A stretch of 58,795 nt of DNA. Source: Hyphomonadaceae bacterium. Its GTDB lineage: Bacteria; Pseudomonadota; Alphaproteobacteria; Caulobacterales; Hyphomonadaceae. The notes under the pieces were generated by a model. The model saw only the letters and a list, made by a program, of their open reading frames with translations, was not told where the DNA came from and did not search any database. Position 1 is the first letter of the stretch. Each line of letters begins with the position of its first letter. This document shows, piece by piece, positions 17,836-26,384 of this stretch. The stretch is taken from positions 120,351 to 179,145 of the forward strand of contig JALHLU010000010.1 of assembly GCA_022844345.1 (NCBI GenBank), read 5' to 3'. A program made the translations under genes and the position numbers.

Positions 17836-20139
17836 TCAGGCCGCGCGGTTGCTGGACGACCAGCGCGCCTTCAGCAGGCCGACAAACTTGGTCGCCAGCT
17901 CACGCGCATCGATTGGCTTGGAGACATAATCATCCATGCCCAGCGCCAGATATTTCTCGCGATCTCCGGACATGGCGTCAGCCGTGAGCGCAATGACGGG
18001 AATATCCTGCCAGGGCTGGCCGCTCGCACGGATGCGGCGGATGGTTTCCCTGCCGTCCATCACCGGCATGTGGACATCGAGCAACACGATGTCGAACGGC
18101 TGTTCGGCCAGGCGCTCCAGCGCCTCGACGCCATTGGCCGCCTCCACGATCTTCGGCGCCATCTGCTTCATGAACAGCCTGACGACCTGACGGTTGACGG
18201 CGTTGTCGTCGACCAGAAGCACGCGCGCGCCCATGACCTGGCCAGGCGCCGGCTCAGCTTTCGGCGGCTCGCCTGAATCCGGTGGGGGGACGGTTGCGCG
18301 CGCCGATTTTCCGGCAAGAAAAGAAAGCCGGAAGGTAGAGCCCTCCCCCAGCCGGCTTTCCACCGTGACATCGCCCTCCATCAGGCGCGCAAGCTGCTGC
18401 GTGATCGCAAGGCCAAGCCCGGTTCCGCCAAAGCGGCGTGTGATCGAAGCGTCTGCCTGCGTGAATGCGCCAAACAGACGGCGGACGGTCCCATCGTCCA
18501 TGCCTATACCGGTGTCGGTCACATCGACATGGACACGATGGCTTCCATCAGGCAACGGCTCGGCCCCGAGGCGGATCGCAACCCCGCCCTGCTCGGTGAA
18601 CTTGATCGCATTGGACAGGAGATTGCCGATGCACTGGCGTACGCGCACCGGATCATATCGCATTGTTCGCGGCAGGCCGGGGTCCACGTCCAGCGCGACA
18701 TCCAATCCCGTCTCGTGCGCCTTGGGAAGGAAGAGCTGCCTCACGTGTTCCACGGTGATGGCGAGATCGCCGTCGACCTGCGCGATCTCGAGCTTGCCTG
18801 CTTCGATCTTGGATATATCGAGGACGTCGTTCAGCAGCGCCATGAGCGTCTGGCCGGATTCGGTGATCACCTTAACACGATCGCGCTGATCGTCCGTCAG
18901 CCTGTCTCCGGCCAGCACCTGCGCCATGCCGAGGATGCCGTTGAGCGGCGTACGTATCTCGTGGCTCATCGATGCGAGGAAGTTCGATTTCGCGATCGTG
19001 GCCGCTTCAGCCTGTTGCTTGGCCTCGATCAGGGCGAGCTCTTGCTGCTTGCGCTCGTGGATATCCAGCATCAGGCCAACAGCGCGGACATTCTCTCCAG
19101 CCGAGTTGCGCTGCACGCGCGTAAACAGGCGAACCCACCTGCCCTTGCCATCCGGGGTGTGGATGCGCGTGTCCAGAGACCCGACCTCGTTGGAGGCGAG
19201 ACAATTTTCCCAGCTCTTGCGCACAGCGCCCTGCTGGTCGTCGGTATAAAGGGCGAACGGATTCAGCGCCTGGCGCGCCATGGCTTCAGGTCCGGCCAGC
19301 GCCTTGAACTGCTCGGACGACCAGCGGTCGCCGGTCTTGAGATCAATCTCGTAGACGCCCGCCTTGGCGGCCGCCATCGCCAGTTCGAGCCGGCCCGACA
19401 TGAGGTCGGCATTGTCGCGCGCCTGGGCGAGCTCGGTGACATTCTGGCCCAGACCGAACATCTCGAAAAGTCCGGAGGGAAGCTTGCGGCCCGCGCGATA
19501 GAATACACGCAACGTGTGCCACTGGCCGTCGCTTCCGCGCATGCGCATGTCGGCAACGGCCGATCCGCCCGCCGTCGTGATCCGGTCGCGGATCTCGTCT
19601 TCCTTCGCCATGTCTTCCGGATGCTGCAACTTGCGCAGCAGGTCGAGCGGGACAGGGCCCGTGACATCGCCATAGCCAAGGGAGATCTCGCCCCCAAATG
19701 CGTAAACCTTGCTGTCTGGATCGTACCGCCAGTCGGAGACCTGTGCGTCAGCCATCAACCGGTCGCGCGCCACGCGCGCGGCAATCAGCGTCGTGATCGC
19801 GAGCCACTCCTTGGAGACGTCGACAAGCCGGACCACATCGCGGCCGGGCGAGACGGTCGTGCGATCGACGCGAATCCAGGAATCAACTCCGGCCAGACGA
19901 AAGCAGTTTGCGCCGGTCGAACGGGACTCGTCCACCGACAACCCGCGCAGTAGTTCGAGAAGGTCAACGCCGACGAGAAACTGGGGCGGGCGCTGGAGCC
20001 GCACAGAAAAGGCTTCGTTTGTCTCCACGATCCGGTCGCGGGAATCGACAACGCAGCAGGGGATGGCGGCAAGCACCGCCACCGCCACGTCTGGCGAGGT
20101 CAGCAGGGAGGCAGGCGGCATGAAGCAGGCGACCAGCAA
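17836..20139 (-). CDS. Hybrid sensor histidine kinase/response regulator with PAS domains
   Basis: A 767-residue protein with no membrane segments, so a cytoplasmic sensor. PAS-like domains lie at about 15-115, 135-240 and 255-365 (the last ends 'VRAVGLMLDIHERKQQE'). The dimerisation/phosphoacceptor motif SHEIRTPLNG has H393; the ATPase domain carries 'RQCIGNLLSNAIKFTEQGG', 'VTDTGIGMDDG' and 'RRFGGTGLGLAITQQLARLM'. A receiver domain fills about 645-760 ('VLLVDDNAVNRQ', phosphoacceptor in DIVLLDVHMPVMDG). No cognate regulator is adjacent. A CtrA-like site lies 67 bases upstream of the start. ATG at 20121 (MPPASL) is an alternative start. Confidence 0.93.
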   Translation of the reverse strand: MLVACFMPPASLLTSPDVAVAVLAAIPCCVVDSRDRIVETNEAFSVRLQRPPQFLVGVDLLELLRGLSVDESRSTGANCFRLAGVDSWIRVDRTTVSPGRDVVRLVDVSKEWLAITTLIAARVARDRLMADAQVSDWRYDPDSKVYAFGGEISLGYGDVTGPVPLDLLRKLQHPEDMAKEDEIRDRITTAGGSAVADMRMRGSDGQWHTLRVFYRAGRKLPSGLFEMFGLGQNVTELAQARDNADLMSGRLELAMAAAKAGVYEIDLKTGDRWSSEQFKALAGPEAMARQALNPFALYTDDQQGAVRKSWENCLASNEVGSLDTRIHTPDGKGRWVRLFTRVQRNSAGENVRAVGLMLDIHERKQQELALIEAKQQAEAATIAKSNFLASMSHEIRTPLNGILGMAQVLAGDRLTDDQRDRVKVITESGQTLMALLNDVLDISKIEAGKLEIAQVDGDLAITVEHVRQLFLPKAHETGLDVALDVDPGLPRTMRYDPVRVRQCIGNLLSNAIKFTEQGGVAIRLGAEPLPDGSHRVHVDVTDTGIGMDDGTVRRLFGAFTQADASITRRFGGTGLGLAITQQLARLMEGDVTVESRLGEGSTFRLSFLAGKSARATVPPPDSGEPPKAEPAPGQVMGARVLLVDDNAVNRQVVRLFMKQMAPKIVEAANGVEALERLAEQPFDIVLLDVHMPVMDGRETIRRIRASGQPWQDIPVIALTADAMSGDREKYLALGMDDYVSKPIDARELATKFVGLLKARWSSSNRAA

Positions 20140-20205
20140 GGATTACCAACCGAACCAACGCTAGCCCCAATAGGTTTAGCGACAGTTCAACTGCACTGCT
20201 CCCGT

Positions 20206-20221
20206 GTTTACATTCTGTTAA
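20206..20221 (-). promoter_or_regulatory. Possible CtrA box upstream of the hybrid kinase
   Basis: On the minus strand the site reads TTAA-N7-TAAAC, one base off the CtrA consensus TTAA-N7-TTAAC. It lies about 67 bases before the kinase start and overlaps the stop codon of the preceding gene. CtrA itself is not in the window, so this is a motif match only. Confidence 0.4.
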
Positions 20222-21174
20222 CCGCTGACGCGAAGGCTCTCGGACACGGCGCGCGCGGCCGGCGCGTCCATCGCTCCGGCTTCCCCGAAGCGCCTCAGAG
20301 CCAGTCGCCATAACCACTTTGCATGGCTTTGCCTCCCGGCAGCGGCGGCGTGATCCCCGGCGAGACCCGTCAGTTCAGCAAGCGCGAGGCCCTGCGCAGT
20401 CTCGCGGCCCGCCTCCAGCAGCCGCTCGGCCTCCTCCAACCGGCCCGCCTTGATGGCCTCGCGGATCGGCGCGTGAGCGTCTGCAAGCGCCGGAGTCGCC
20501 GCCGGCGCATTGGCCACGATGGCGGGCGGAGATTCGGAGGCAGCGAGGATTGGGGCCAGCGAAGCCGTAGATGGAAACGTGGTCGAAGGCGGCGGGGCCG
20601 GAGGCGCAACAGGTTGGACAGCAGCAGCCGGGACGGCAACAGCCTGGACAGGAGGGGGCGCCGCCGCTGGCAGAGCCGCAGGCGCCACGGCTTTGACCGG
20701 CTGGGCCTGGGGAGCTGGTGTCGCCGCCGCTGGAGGCGTCGCGGGCGGCGCGGGGGGGACCGGCTGTACCGGAGGCGTCAAATCCACAGCCTGCGGAACG
20801 GGGCCCTGTGGAGCTGGGGACTGTGGAGCTGGGGCTTGCGGAACGACAGGCGGGGTTATGTCGCCGGATCGCCAGTCGCGATCCGCTGCGCGGCCGGCCT
20901 CTGCATAATAGGCCTCGGCTTCGCCAAGCTGGGCCGCGCGCTTTTCGGCGCGCGCCGCCAGTTCGCGGCGGCGGTTCGGACGCGGATGAACGGCGCTCAC
21001 CAGGAAGACTATGCCAGCCGACAGCCCGAGGACGCCCACGACCAGCAGCCAGGGGACCCCGCCCGGCCCTGGCGGAAACACGCCCACAAGACCGTCGCGA
21101 TTCATCCACACGAGATAGCCGCCGCCGCCGCCAAGCAGCGCGCCCAGAAGAGACTGGAGAATTCGCACCAACAT
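20218..21174 (-). CDS. Membrane protein with Pro/Ala-rich linker, function unknown
   Basis: A 318-residue protein I do not recognise. Two membrane segments at the N-terminus (about 5-20 with a Gly-rich run, and 40-62) are followed by a charged helix ('RRELAARAEKRAAQLGEAEAYYAEAGRAADRDW' region), then about 120 residues rich in Pro, Ala and Gln, and a helical C-terminal end ('IREAIKAGRLEEAERLLEAGRE') that looks like one or two TPR-like hairpins. The start at 21174 was chosen for GGAG seven bases upstream; 21177 and 21213 are in-frame alternatives. It may anchor a periplasmic or cytoplasmic helical domain on a flexible tether. Confidence 0.65.
   Translation of the reverse strand: MLVRILQSLLGALLGGGGGYLVWMNRDGLVGVFPPGPGGVPWLLVVGVLGLSAGIVFLVSAVHPRPNRRRELAARAEKRAAQLGEAEAYYAEAGRAADRDWRSGDITPPVVPQAPAPQSPAPQGPVPQAVDLTPPVQPVPPAPPATPPAAATPAPQAQPVKAVAPAALPAAAPPPVQAVAVPAAAVQPVAPPAPPPSTTFPSTASLAPILAASESPPAIVANAPAATPALADAHAPIREAIKAGRLEEAERLLEAGRETAQGLALAELTGLAGDHAAAAGRQSHAKWLWRLALRRFGEAGAMDAPAARAVSESLRVSG
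20806..20835. repeat. Two 15-bp tandem repeats in the Pro-rich linker
   Basis: CTGTGGAGCTGGGG plus one base occurs twice in a row, coding for the S/G-P-A/V-P-Q pattern on the minus strand. The unit is a multiple of three, so copy changes would alter linker length without a frameshift. Confidence 0.6.
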
Positions 21175-21213
21175 CATGCCACTCCAGAGCCGATGAGCCA
21201 GGCCGGGCCGCAA

Positions 21214-21541
21214 GTTGGGCGCGACACGGCAGAAGCTTCACCGCGCGGACCCGCGCGGCGACACCCTTAGCGAAATCCCGGCGATACTCAAACCAAGCTT
21301 CTGCCACGGCGCAAAAACCGCGCTGTACCGCAGGTACAGTTGCGGCAGGTCTGATCTGCGCGGATGCAGAGCCACCGACGGACAAGCGGGACAAGCGTCT
21401 GAATTTGCTGACGAAAAGGTTTCGGCAGCGAGTGCACCATGCGTTTGCTATCGAAACCCCACTGCTCCGCATACATGGACGACACCGGCGCATGAGACGC
21501 CGGAACAGAAGACTCAGAAAAAGAAAAGAAGGGTCCTTCCC
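21214..21541. other. Intergenic region between two divergent membrane-protein genes
   Basis: About 330 bases with no supported gene. It should hold promoters for both directions. The only clear structure is the inverted repeat at 21323-21339. Confidence 0.4.
21323..21339. repeat. Perfect 7-3-7 inverted repeat
   Basis: CTGTACC and GGTACAG are separated by GCA. It lies about 150 bases before the leftward membrane-protein start and about 200 before the rightward small ORF. There is no T-tract, so an operator or a chance repeat is more likely than a terminator. Confidence 0.4.
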
Positions 21542-21787
21542 ATGTCCAACTTCCTCCAACGCCAGATCGCCAACATCGCGCTGGCCATCGAACTGACTGC
21601 GCTTGGCGCAGTCGTGATCGTCATGGCCGGTTTCCGGTTCGGTGCGCCGGCGGCAACACGGGGCGGCTTCCGGGCGACGCCCGAAGCGCTTGCGGCCGAA
21701 CGGCTGGCGCACAAGCCGCAAAGCCCGTGGGCGCAACGGCTGTGGCGCGACGCCGGTCGCAGCGGCATGGCGCAAGCCGCGGAATAA
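21542..21787 (+). CDS. Small single-pass membrane protein, unknown
   Basis: An 81-residue ORF starting at ATG 21542 after a weak GAAGG. One hydrophobic helix covers about 10-30 ('IALAIELTALGAVVIVMAGFRFG') and the tail is basic and amphipathic ('LAHKPQSPWAQRLWRDAG'). The hydrophobic segment followed by a polar tail is more protein-like than the surrounding shadow frames. No family is recognised and nothing nearby explains it. Confidence 0.45.
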   Translation: MSNFLQRQIANIALAIELTALGAVVIVMAGFRFGAPAATRGGFRATPEALAAERLAHKPQSPWAQRLWRDAGRSGMAQAAE

Positions 21788-21906
21788 GGCGAGGCGACGT
21801 CAAGCGGGGCGACAGATCCCGCAGCGCCCGTCGCGGGGGCTGGACAACTGCCGGACGCAGCGGCCCTGCCCAGACCCGCTGCGCCCGGAGATTTTTCCCG
21901 CCCGAT

Positions 21907-24300
21907 TTACTTCGACAGTCTCAGCTTCGAGATCGACGTCGCGATCGACTTGAAGGCGGCCTGCAGTTCGGTCGTGTCAGCCGCCAGGAAGGCATGTTGC
22001 GGGCTGGTCGCGCAGGCCAGAAGGAAGTCGTCGCTGTAAAGCGCTGTGTTGAGCTGCAGGCCCACGGTGTAGATGACGATATCCTGGTTTTTCATCGCCG
22101 TGCAGATGGTTTCAGCCTGTTGGAACGGCGAGTTGTTGTTGCAGCCTGCCGTCGAATTTAGTTCCGACGTCGCTACGCCCCGGCAGGTCGAGTAGTTGAA
22201 CTCACCGTCCGTCATCAGCACGGCGACTTTTGCAAGTTCCGACGTACCGTACGCCAGCGGCTGGTTGGTTGCCTCCTTGTCCCACACCGTCGAGAAGTTC
22301 GGCGACAACATGTACCAAGCCCAGGCGATACCAATCTGGCCAGCCGTCATGCCGCCGGTGGACAACGCGTCTATGGACGCATTGAGCCGCGTCTTGTTTG
22401 CCGTCAGGGGCGTGACGTAGTTGCTGGTCGAGCAGTTGCCGTCGCTCGTATAGAGGATGCCGAGGCCCGCAGTGGCGGGGCCCACATCCGTGGCGGCGTC
22501 GTCGCCATATCGCTCGACCATGCAGTTCGTGGCGCTGTATACGCGCGGATTGTTGCCGCTGTTGACGAACCGCATTTTCTGGCAGCCGTATTTCAGACAC
22601 TGCGCTGAACCGCCAGAAGAGTATGCGCCGGACATGTTTGACAACGCGGGCGAGGTGTCATTGAGCCGGAGCACGTTCGAGGTCTGGGCCGTGACCAGCC
22701 AGGAATTGTTGCCGCTCGTGTTGATGCCGGTTAGGCCGCCAACACCGGAAAGCCAGACATAGTCACCTGTCGCCAGGCCATGGCCGTTCGATGTGACTTC
22801 GACATTGCAGTAGGCATTGGCGCATTCGGCGACGGATCCGCCGGACGTCCACGTCCTGTAGTTGCGCGCATCGCCCGGAAGATAGAAGGTTGAACCCGTC
22901 GCATCATCGACAGTGATGGTCGAGTTCACTGACGTGTTGAGAGATGTTCCGCCGCCGCTCTCGCTGACGCCCCAGAAGAAGAGATAGTCAGAGTCCGAGA
23001 AGCTATGGCTCGCGGTGGTGATCACGCGATACCGGCAATCGGAGACATAACACTCGGACGCCGTGCCGCCTGAGGAGTAGTTGGCGAAGCTCGGGCCGTT
23101 CGTGCCGGGCAGGATGAAGGTGCCAGTTGCGACGCTGCCGATCGTGTAGGTCGTGCCCCACGTGTTGTTGACGCTGGTTCCGCCGCCGCTGGTGTTCACG
23201 CCATTGATGTAGACCAGGTCGCCATTGGCGAAGCCGTGACTGCTGGCGCTGACGCGTATCTCGCAGGTGGTCGTGAAGCAGCGCTGCGACGCGCCGGAAG
23301 TTGCGTTCGTGGTTCCAGCAGGCGGGGTCGTATACGTCGTGGTGCCAATGTTCTGCAGTGTGAAATAGAATGGCGAAGACGCTGTGCGGTTGGCGACCTT
23401 GTACCGGTTGCCGTTCAGGCCGGTATAGCTGCCGTTCGCACCCGTAATGTAGACGGTGTCGCCATTGCTGTAGCCGTGGTTGCCCGAAGTCTGCACGCGG
23501 ATACGGGTATTGCTGTTGGTCTTGGTGATGCCTGAGATCGTGAAGGAGTTGCCGTTCTTCCAGGTTGCATCGGAGATTGTCCTGCCGGTGTTGGTTCGCC
23601 AGCCGGCCGACGAGATCGTCTTGGTGGTCGTCGCCCCGTTGCGCCAGCCCGCGCTGCTGATCGAGGTCGATCCGGTCAGATCGCCGCGAAGCTCGGCCGT
23701 CGCGGTGGCGGGGGCATGGTTGGAGCCAACATAAACGCTCTGCGCCCAGGGAACGACGGAGACCTTCGAGAAGTAGGGCGTCTGGATCGTGCCGACCACT
23801 TCATCGATCAGCAGTTTCGAAGCGTCCTTGAGGCCCTGGATTCGCGTGGCGTTCATCGAGCCGGTGACATCGAGCGCCAGGGCGACTTCGACATTGTTGC
23901 CGCCGCGGCGGACTTCGCTCTCGGCAGCAACCACGACATAGGGTTGGCCGACCAGCGGCATGAAGAAGGTGTTGATCTTGACCGAGCCCTTGAGCGTCAG
24001 GACGTCGTCATCATCGCTTGGGATCAGTTCGAGATCGATCGGCTCGTCGTGGTGGGTCTTGAAATTTATCTCGACGAACCGGCGCGCAACTGCATCGAGG
24101 TCAGCCTCGTCGTCGATCGTGGAGCCAGCGGCGAGGGCTGCGGCGTCGAGGGCGGATGCAAGTTCGTAGTGCGCGAGAAAGGCTCGGCCGCCGTCGATCG
24201 CGAGGCCGGTGCAGACGCACAGCGGCACAGCCATCAGCGCGAACTGCATGGCGAAGGCGCCCTTGCGGTCGCGGGCGAATTTCCTGATCGAACCCGACAT
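21907..24300 (-). CDS. TadG-like von Willebrand pilus-assembly protein with a CX4C repeat insertion
   Basis: A 797-residue protein. The N-terminus is TadG-like ('RDRKGAFAMQFALMAVPLCVCTGLAIDGGRAF'), with a membrane helix at about 16-36. A vWA domain begins with the MIDAS-type DVTGS at 144-148 and resumes with MTDGE at 696-700, ending 'AFKSIATSIS'. Between them about 400 residues are inserted: short repeats ('ISSAGWR', 'ISSAGWR', 'ISDATWK' at 214-247) and then beta-rich units with 'HGxxxGDxVYIxG' and CX4C pairs at 341/346, 417/422, 493/498 and 568/573. ATG 24300 was chosen for the purine-rich GGAAAAGAAG before it; 24312 is possible. Two TadE-type genes lie immediately upstream, so it likely belongs to a Flp/Tad-type envelope system, though the core tad genes are absent here. 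Confidence 0.85.
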   Translation of the reverse strand: MSGSIRKFARDRKGAFAMQFALMAVPLCVCTGLAIDGGRAFLAHYELASALDAAALAAGSTIDDEADLDAVARRFVEINFKTHHDEPIDLELIPSDDDDVLTLKGSVKINTFFMPLVGQPYVVVAAESEVRRGGNNVEVALALDVTGSMNATRIQGLKDASKLLIDEVVGTIQTPYFSKVSVVPWAQSVYVGSNHAPATATAELRGDLTGSTSISSAGWRNGATTTKTISSAGWRTNTGRTISDATWKNGNSFTISGITKTNSNTRIRVQTSGNHGYSNGDTVYITGANGSYTGLNGNRYKVANRTASSPFYFTLQNIGTTTYTTPPAGTTNATSGASQRCFTTTCEIRVSASSHGFANGDLVYINGVNTSGGGTSVNNTWGTTYTIGSVATGTFILPGTNGPSFANYSSGGTASECYVSDCRYRVITTASHSFSDSDYLFFWGVSESGGGTSLNTSVNSTITVDDATGSTFYLPGDARNYRTWTSGGSVAECANAYCNVEVTSNGHGLATGDYVWLSGVGGLTGINTSGNNSWLVTAQTSNVLRLNDTSPALSNMSGAYSSGGSAQCLKYGCQKMRFVNSGNNPRVYSATNCMVERYGDDAATDVGPATAGLGILYTSDGNCSTSNYVTPLTANKTRLNASIDALSTGGMTAGQIGIAWAWYMLSPNFSTVWDKEATNQPLAYGTSELAKVAVLMTDGEFNYSTCRGVATSELNSTAGCNNNSPFQQAETICTAMKNQDIVIYTVGLQLNTALYSDDFLLACATSPQHAFLAADTTELQAAFKSIATSISKLRLSK

Positions 24301-24349
24301 CTTCTTTTCCATTCCAAATGGCGCCGCGCGAGGCGGTCGCCTCCAGCCC

Positions 24350-24925
24350 CTACCCGCCCAGATACGCAATGACGCCGCCGTCGCCGGCCACGCCATCAAG
24401 CCGGACCTTCCGCTCGATGCGCGGACGCGCGTAGGCCGATTTCTCAATCGCCATGAAGCCGCCGCCAAATAGCTCGGACAGCACGCTCTGATAATTGTAA
24501 CGAACGCCAACGCGGATAACGGTCTCGTCCTGAGCGCCCATTCCCTCGGCTTCTTCGACATCGAAGGGGACCGACACGCCGGCCACGCGGCGCCACAGGA
24601 TGGTGGGATCCGCATCCTCGCCGATGAAGCCGACAGAGGAGACATCGAGATCGAGATTCTCCGTGGCGTTGAGCGGCTTCATCATGTGAATCGAGGCGTC
24701 GTAGATCGTCTCGAGCGACGAAGTGGTGAGCGCAGTTTCGCGCGAAACCAGGTCCGCCACCTGGTGAACGTAGCGGGTCGCCTCTTCGGCCGCCCGGAAG
24801 CGGAAAGACATCTCTAGGACGCCCATCACGAGAAAGATCAGCGCCGGCGCGATGAGGGCGAATTCGGCGGCCGCAATGCCGCGGCGATCGGATGCAAGTC
24901 TCCTGAAAGGAAGGAAGCGGCGCAT
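24350..24925 (-). CDS. TadE/TadG-family pilus assembly protein
   Basis: A 191-residue protein with the TadE-type N-terminus: 'RRGIAAAEFALIAPALIFLVMGVLEMSF', meaning a short basic leader, a prepilin-like G/A-A-A-E-F site and one membrane helix at about 14-42. The rest is a periplasmic alpha/beta domain without known motifs. TadE-like pseudopilins support Flp pilus assembly. It starts two bases after the preceding TadE-like gene and runs 50 bases ahead of the vWA gene, so all three are one operon. Confidence 0.85.
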   Translation of the reverse strand: MRRFLPFRRLASDRRGIAAAEFALIAPALIFLVMGVLEMSFRFRAAEEATRYVHQVADLVSRETALTTSSLETIYDASIHMMKPLNATENLDLDVSSVGFIGEDADPTILWRRVAGVSVPFDVEEAEGMGAQDETVIRVGVRYNYQSVLSELFGGGFMAIEKSAYARPRIERKVRLDGVAGDGGVIAYLGG

Positions 24926-24927
24926 GA

Positions 24928-25440
24928 TCAGACCCAGGGCTCGTTCTTGACGACGCAGTAGGAGTTCACGATTGCCGGCATGTCCGGGCCCATCTGGAAC
25001 AGCTTGTCCATGAAGGGCGTGATGAACTCGTGGTGGATCGAGGCGCGCACCACGGAGTACTCGTTCGCCCCGCCCGGCTGGAATACGAAGTTGGAGGGAT
25101 TGCCGTCCTCGTCGAAGGTCGCCGGGGGGTAGGTAATGTCGGCGAGATTTGTGAAGGAGCGAACGTCAAAGACGATCGCTTCGCAATCGATCATCCCGCC
25201 AGCCTTGTCGCAGACTTCCGCCTGAAAGGCCTCGAGCATGTCCTCGGCTGTCTGGACTTCACCGGTCTGGAGGTTGCGCGCGGCCTCGTAGACCACGTGG
25301 TTCAGCGCATAAGTCTTGTACTGGAAGAGCACGAACTCAACCAGACCCATGATCATCATGAAAAACACAGGGGCGAGCAACGCGAACTCAATCATCACGT
25401 TGCCGTCCCGCGCTCTCGACAGGCGCAATTTCGGCGTCAT
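24928..25440 (-). CDS. TadE/TadG-family pilus assembly protein
   Basis: A 170-residue pseudopilin-like protein: 'RARDGNVMIEFALLAPVFFMMIMGLVEFVLFQYKTY' gives the TadE signature with the conserved Glu and one membrane helix at about 15-40. Cysteines near the middle and end (in EVCDKAGGMIDCEA and NSYCVV) may form disulfides in the periplasm. ATG 25440 was preferred because GGAGAGG lies upstream; an in-frame ATG at 25473 adds 11 polar residues. It is the first gene of the three-gene operon. Confidence 0.83.
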   Translation of the reverse strand: MTPKLRLSRARDGNVMIEFALLAPVFFMMIMGLVEFVLFQYKTYALNHVVYEAARNLQTGEVQTAEDMLEAFQAEVCDKAGGMIDCEAIVFDVRSFTNLADITYPPATFDEDGNPSNFVFQPGGANEYSVVRASIHHEFITPFMDKLFQMGPDMPAIVNSYCVVKNEPWV

Positions 25441-25596
25441 GGGTGTCCCCACCTCTCCATCAGACGGGATCATGACGCTTCAGACTTAATTCTACGCTTC
25501 GCCGGGCGAGAAATTTCCGAAGAATTGCGCGCCCGGCGTTTACCAGCGCCCTACTGTCCGCTGGACGCAGCAGTGAAGCAGACGTAAACGCCGTGC

Positions 25597-26370
25597 ATGG
25601 ACAAGATCGTGACGGCCGCCGTGCTTCTCATCGGGGATGAAATCCTCTCCGGTCGCACCCAGGACACCAACCTTCGCTCGATCGCGCAATTCCTGGCGCC
25701 TCTGGGCGTCGAGGTGCGCGAGGCCCGCGTCGTGCCGGATGTGCACGAAACCATCGTCGCCACGCTGAACGACCTGCGCGCGCGGCACGCCTACGTCTTC
25801 ACCACAGGCGGCATCGGGCCGACGCATGACGACATCACGGCCGACGCCGTGGCCGCAGCATTTGGCGTGGGCATTGACGTACGCGCGGATGCGATGGCGA
25901 TCCTGAAACCCTGGTACGACGCGCGCGCGCAGGAACTGAATGAAGGGCGGCTGCGCATGGCGCGCATACCCGATGGCGCAAGCCTGATCCTCAATCCCGT
26001 CTCGGCCGCACCGGGCTTCCAGCTCGGCAATGTGTTTGTGATGGCGGGCGTGCCGTCGGTGATGCGCGGGATGTTGCAGGATGTGGAGCGCCGCATCGAG
26101 GGCGGCGCAATCGTACATTCGCGGACAGTCCGCGCCGCCGGCGCGCGCGAGGGCGACATCTCCGTGCCGCTCGGCGAACTGGCGAAAGCCAATCCCGAAG
26201 CGAGCCTCGGCTCCTACCCGTTCATGCGGCTGGTGAGCGGCCAGACCGAGTTCGGGACGAACCTGGTGGTGCGCAGCCGTGACAAGGTGCTGGTCGATCG
26301 CTGCGTTGACGCGATCATGCATATGGTGAGGTCGCTCGGCGTCATGCCCGAAGCCGACCCGAAAGACTGA
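25597..26370 (+). CDS. CinA N-terminal-type (MoaB/MogA-like) protein
   Basis: A 257-residue protein of the competence/damage-inducible CinA family limited to the molybdopterin-binding-like (COG1058) domain: 'AAVLLIGDEILSGRTQDTN', 'TTGGIGPTHDDITADAVAAAFG' and 'PGFQLGNVFVMAGVPSVMRGML'. The C-terminal PncC amidase domain of full CinA is absent, as is common for stand-alone alphaproteobacterial homologues. COG1058 domains hydrolyse ADP-ribose or nicotinamide nucleotides in tested members; the role here is not settled. It is followed 14 bases later by the enoyl-CoA hydratase-like gene. Confidence 0.9.
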   Translation: MDKIVTAAVLLIGDEILSGRTQDTNLRSIAQFLAPLGVEVREARVVPDVHETIVATLNDLRARHAYVFTTGGIGPTHDDITADAVAAAFGVGIDVRADAMAILKPWYDARAQELNEGRLRMARIPDGASLILNPVSAAPGFQLGNVFVMAGVPSVMRGMLQDVERRIEGGAIVHSRTVRAAGAREGDISVPLGELAKANPEASLGSYPFMRLVSGQTEFGTNLVVRSRDKVLVDRCVDAIMHMVRSLGVMPEADPKD

Positions 26371-26384
26371 GGGGAGACAGGCAG

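Noticed and set aside
24301-24645. An N-terminal extension of the TadG-like vWA protein
   Set aside because: The frame is open for 115 more codons but overlaps the upstream TadE-like gene and is Arg/Ser-rich; the TadG signal region begins at 24300.
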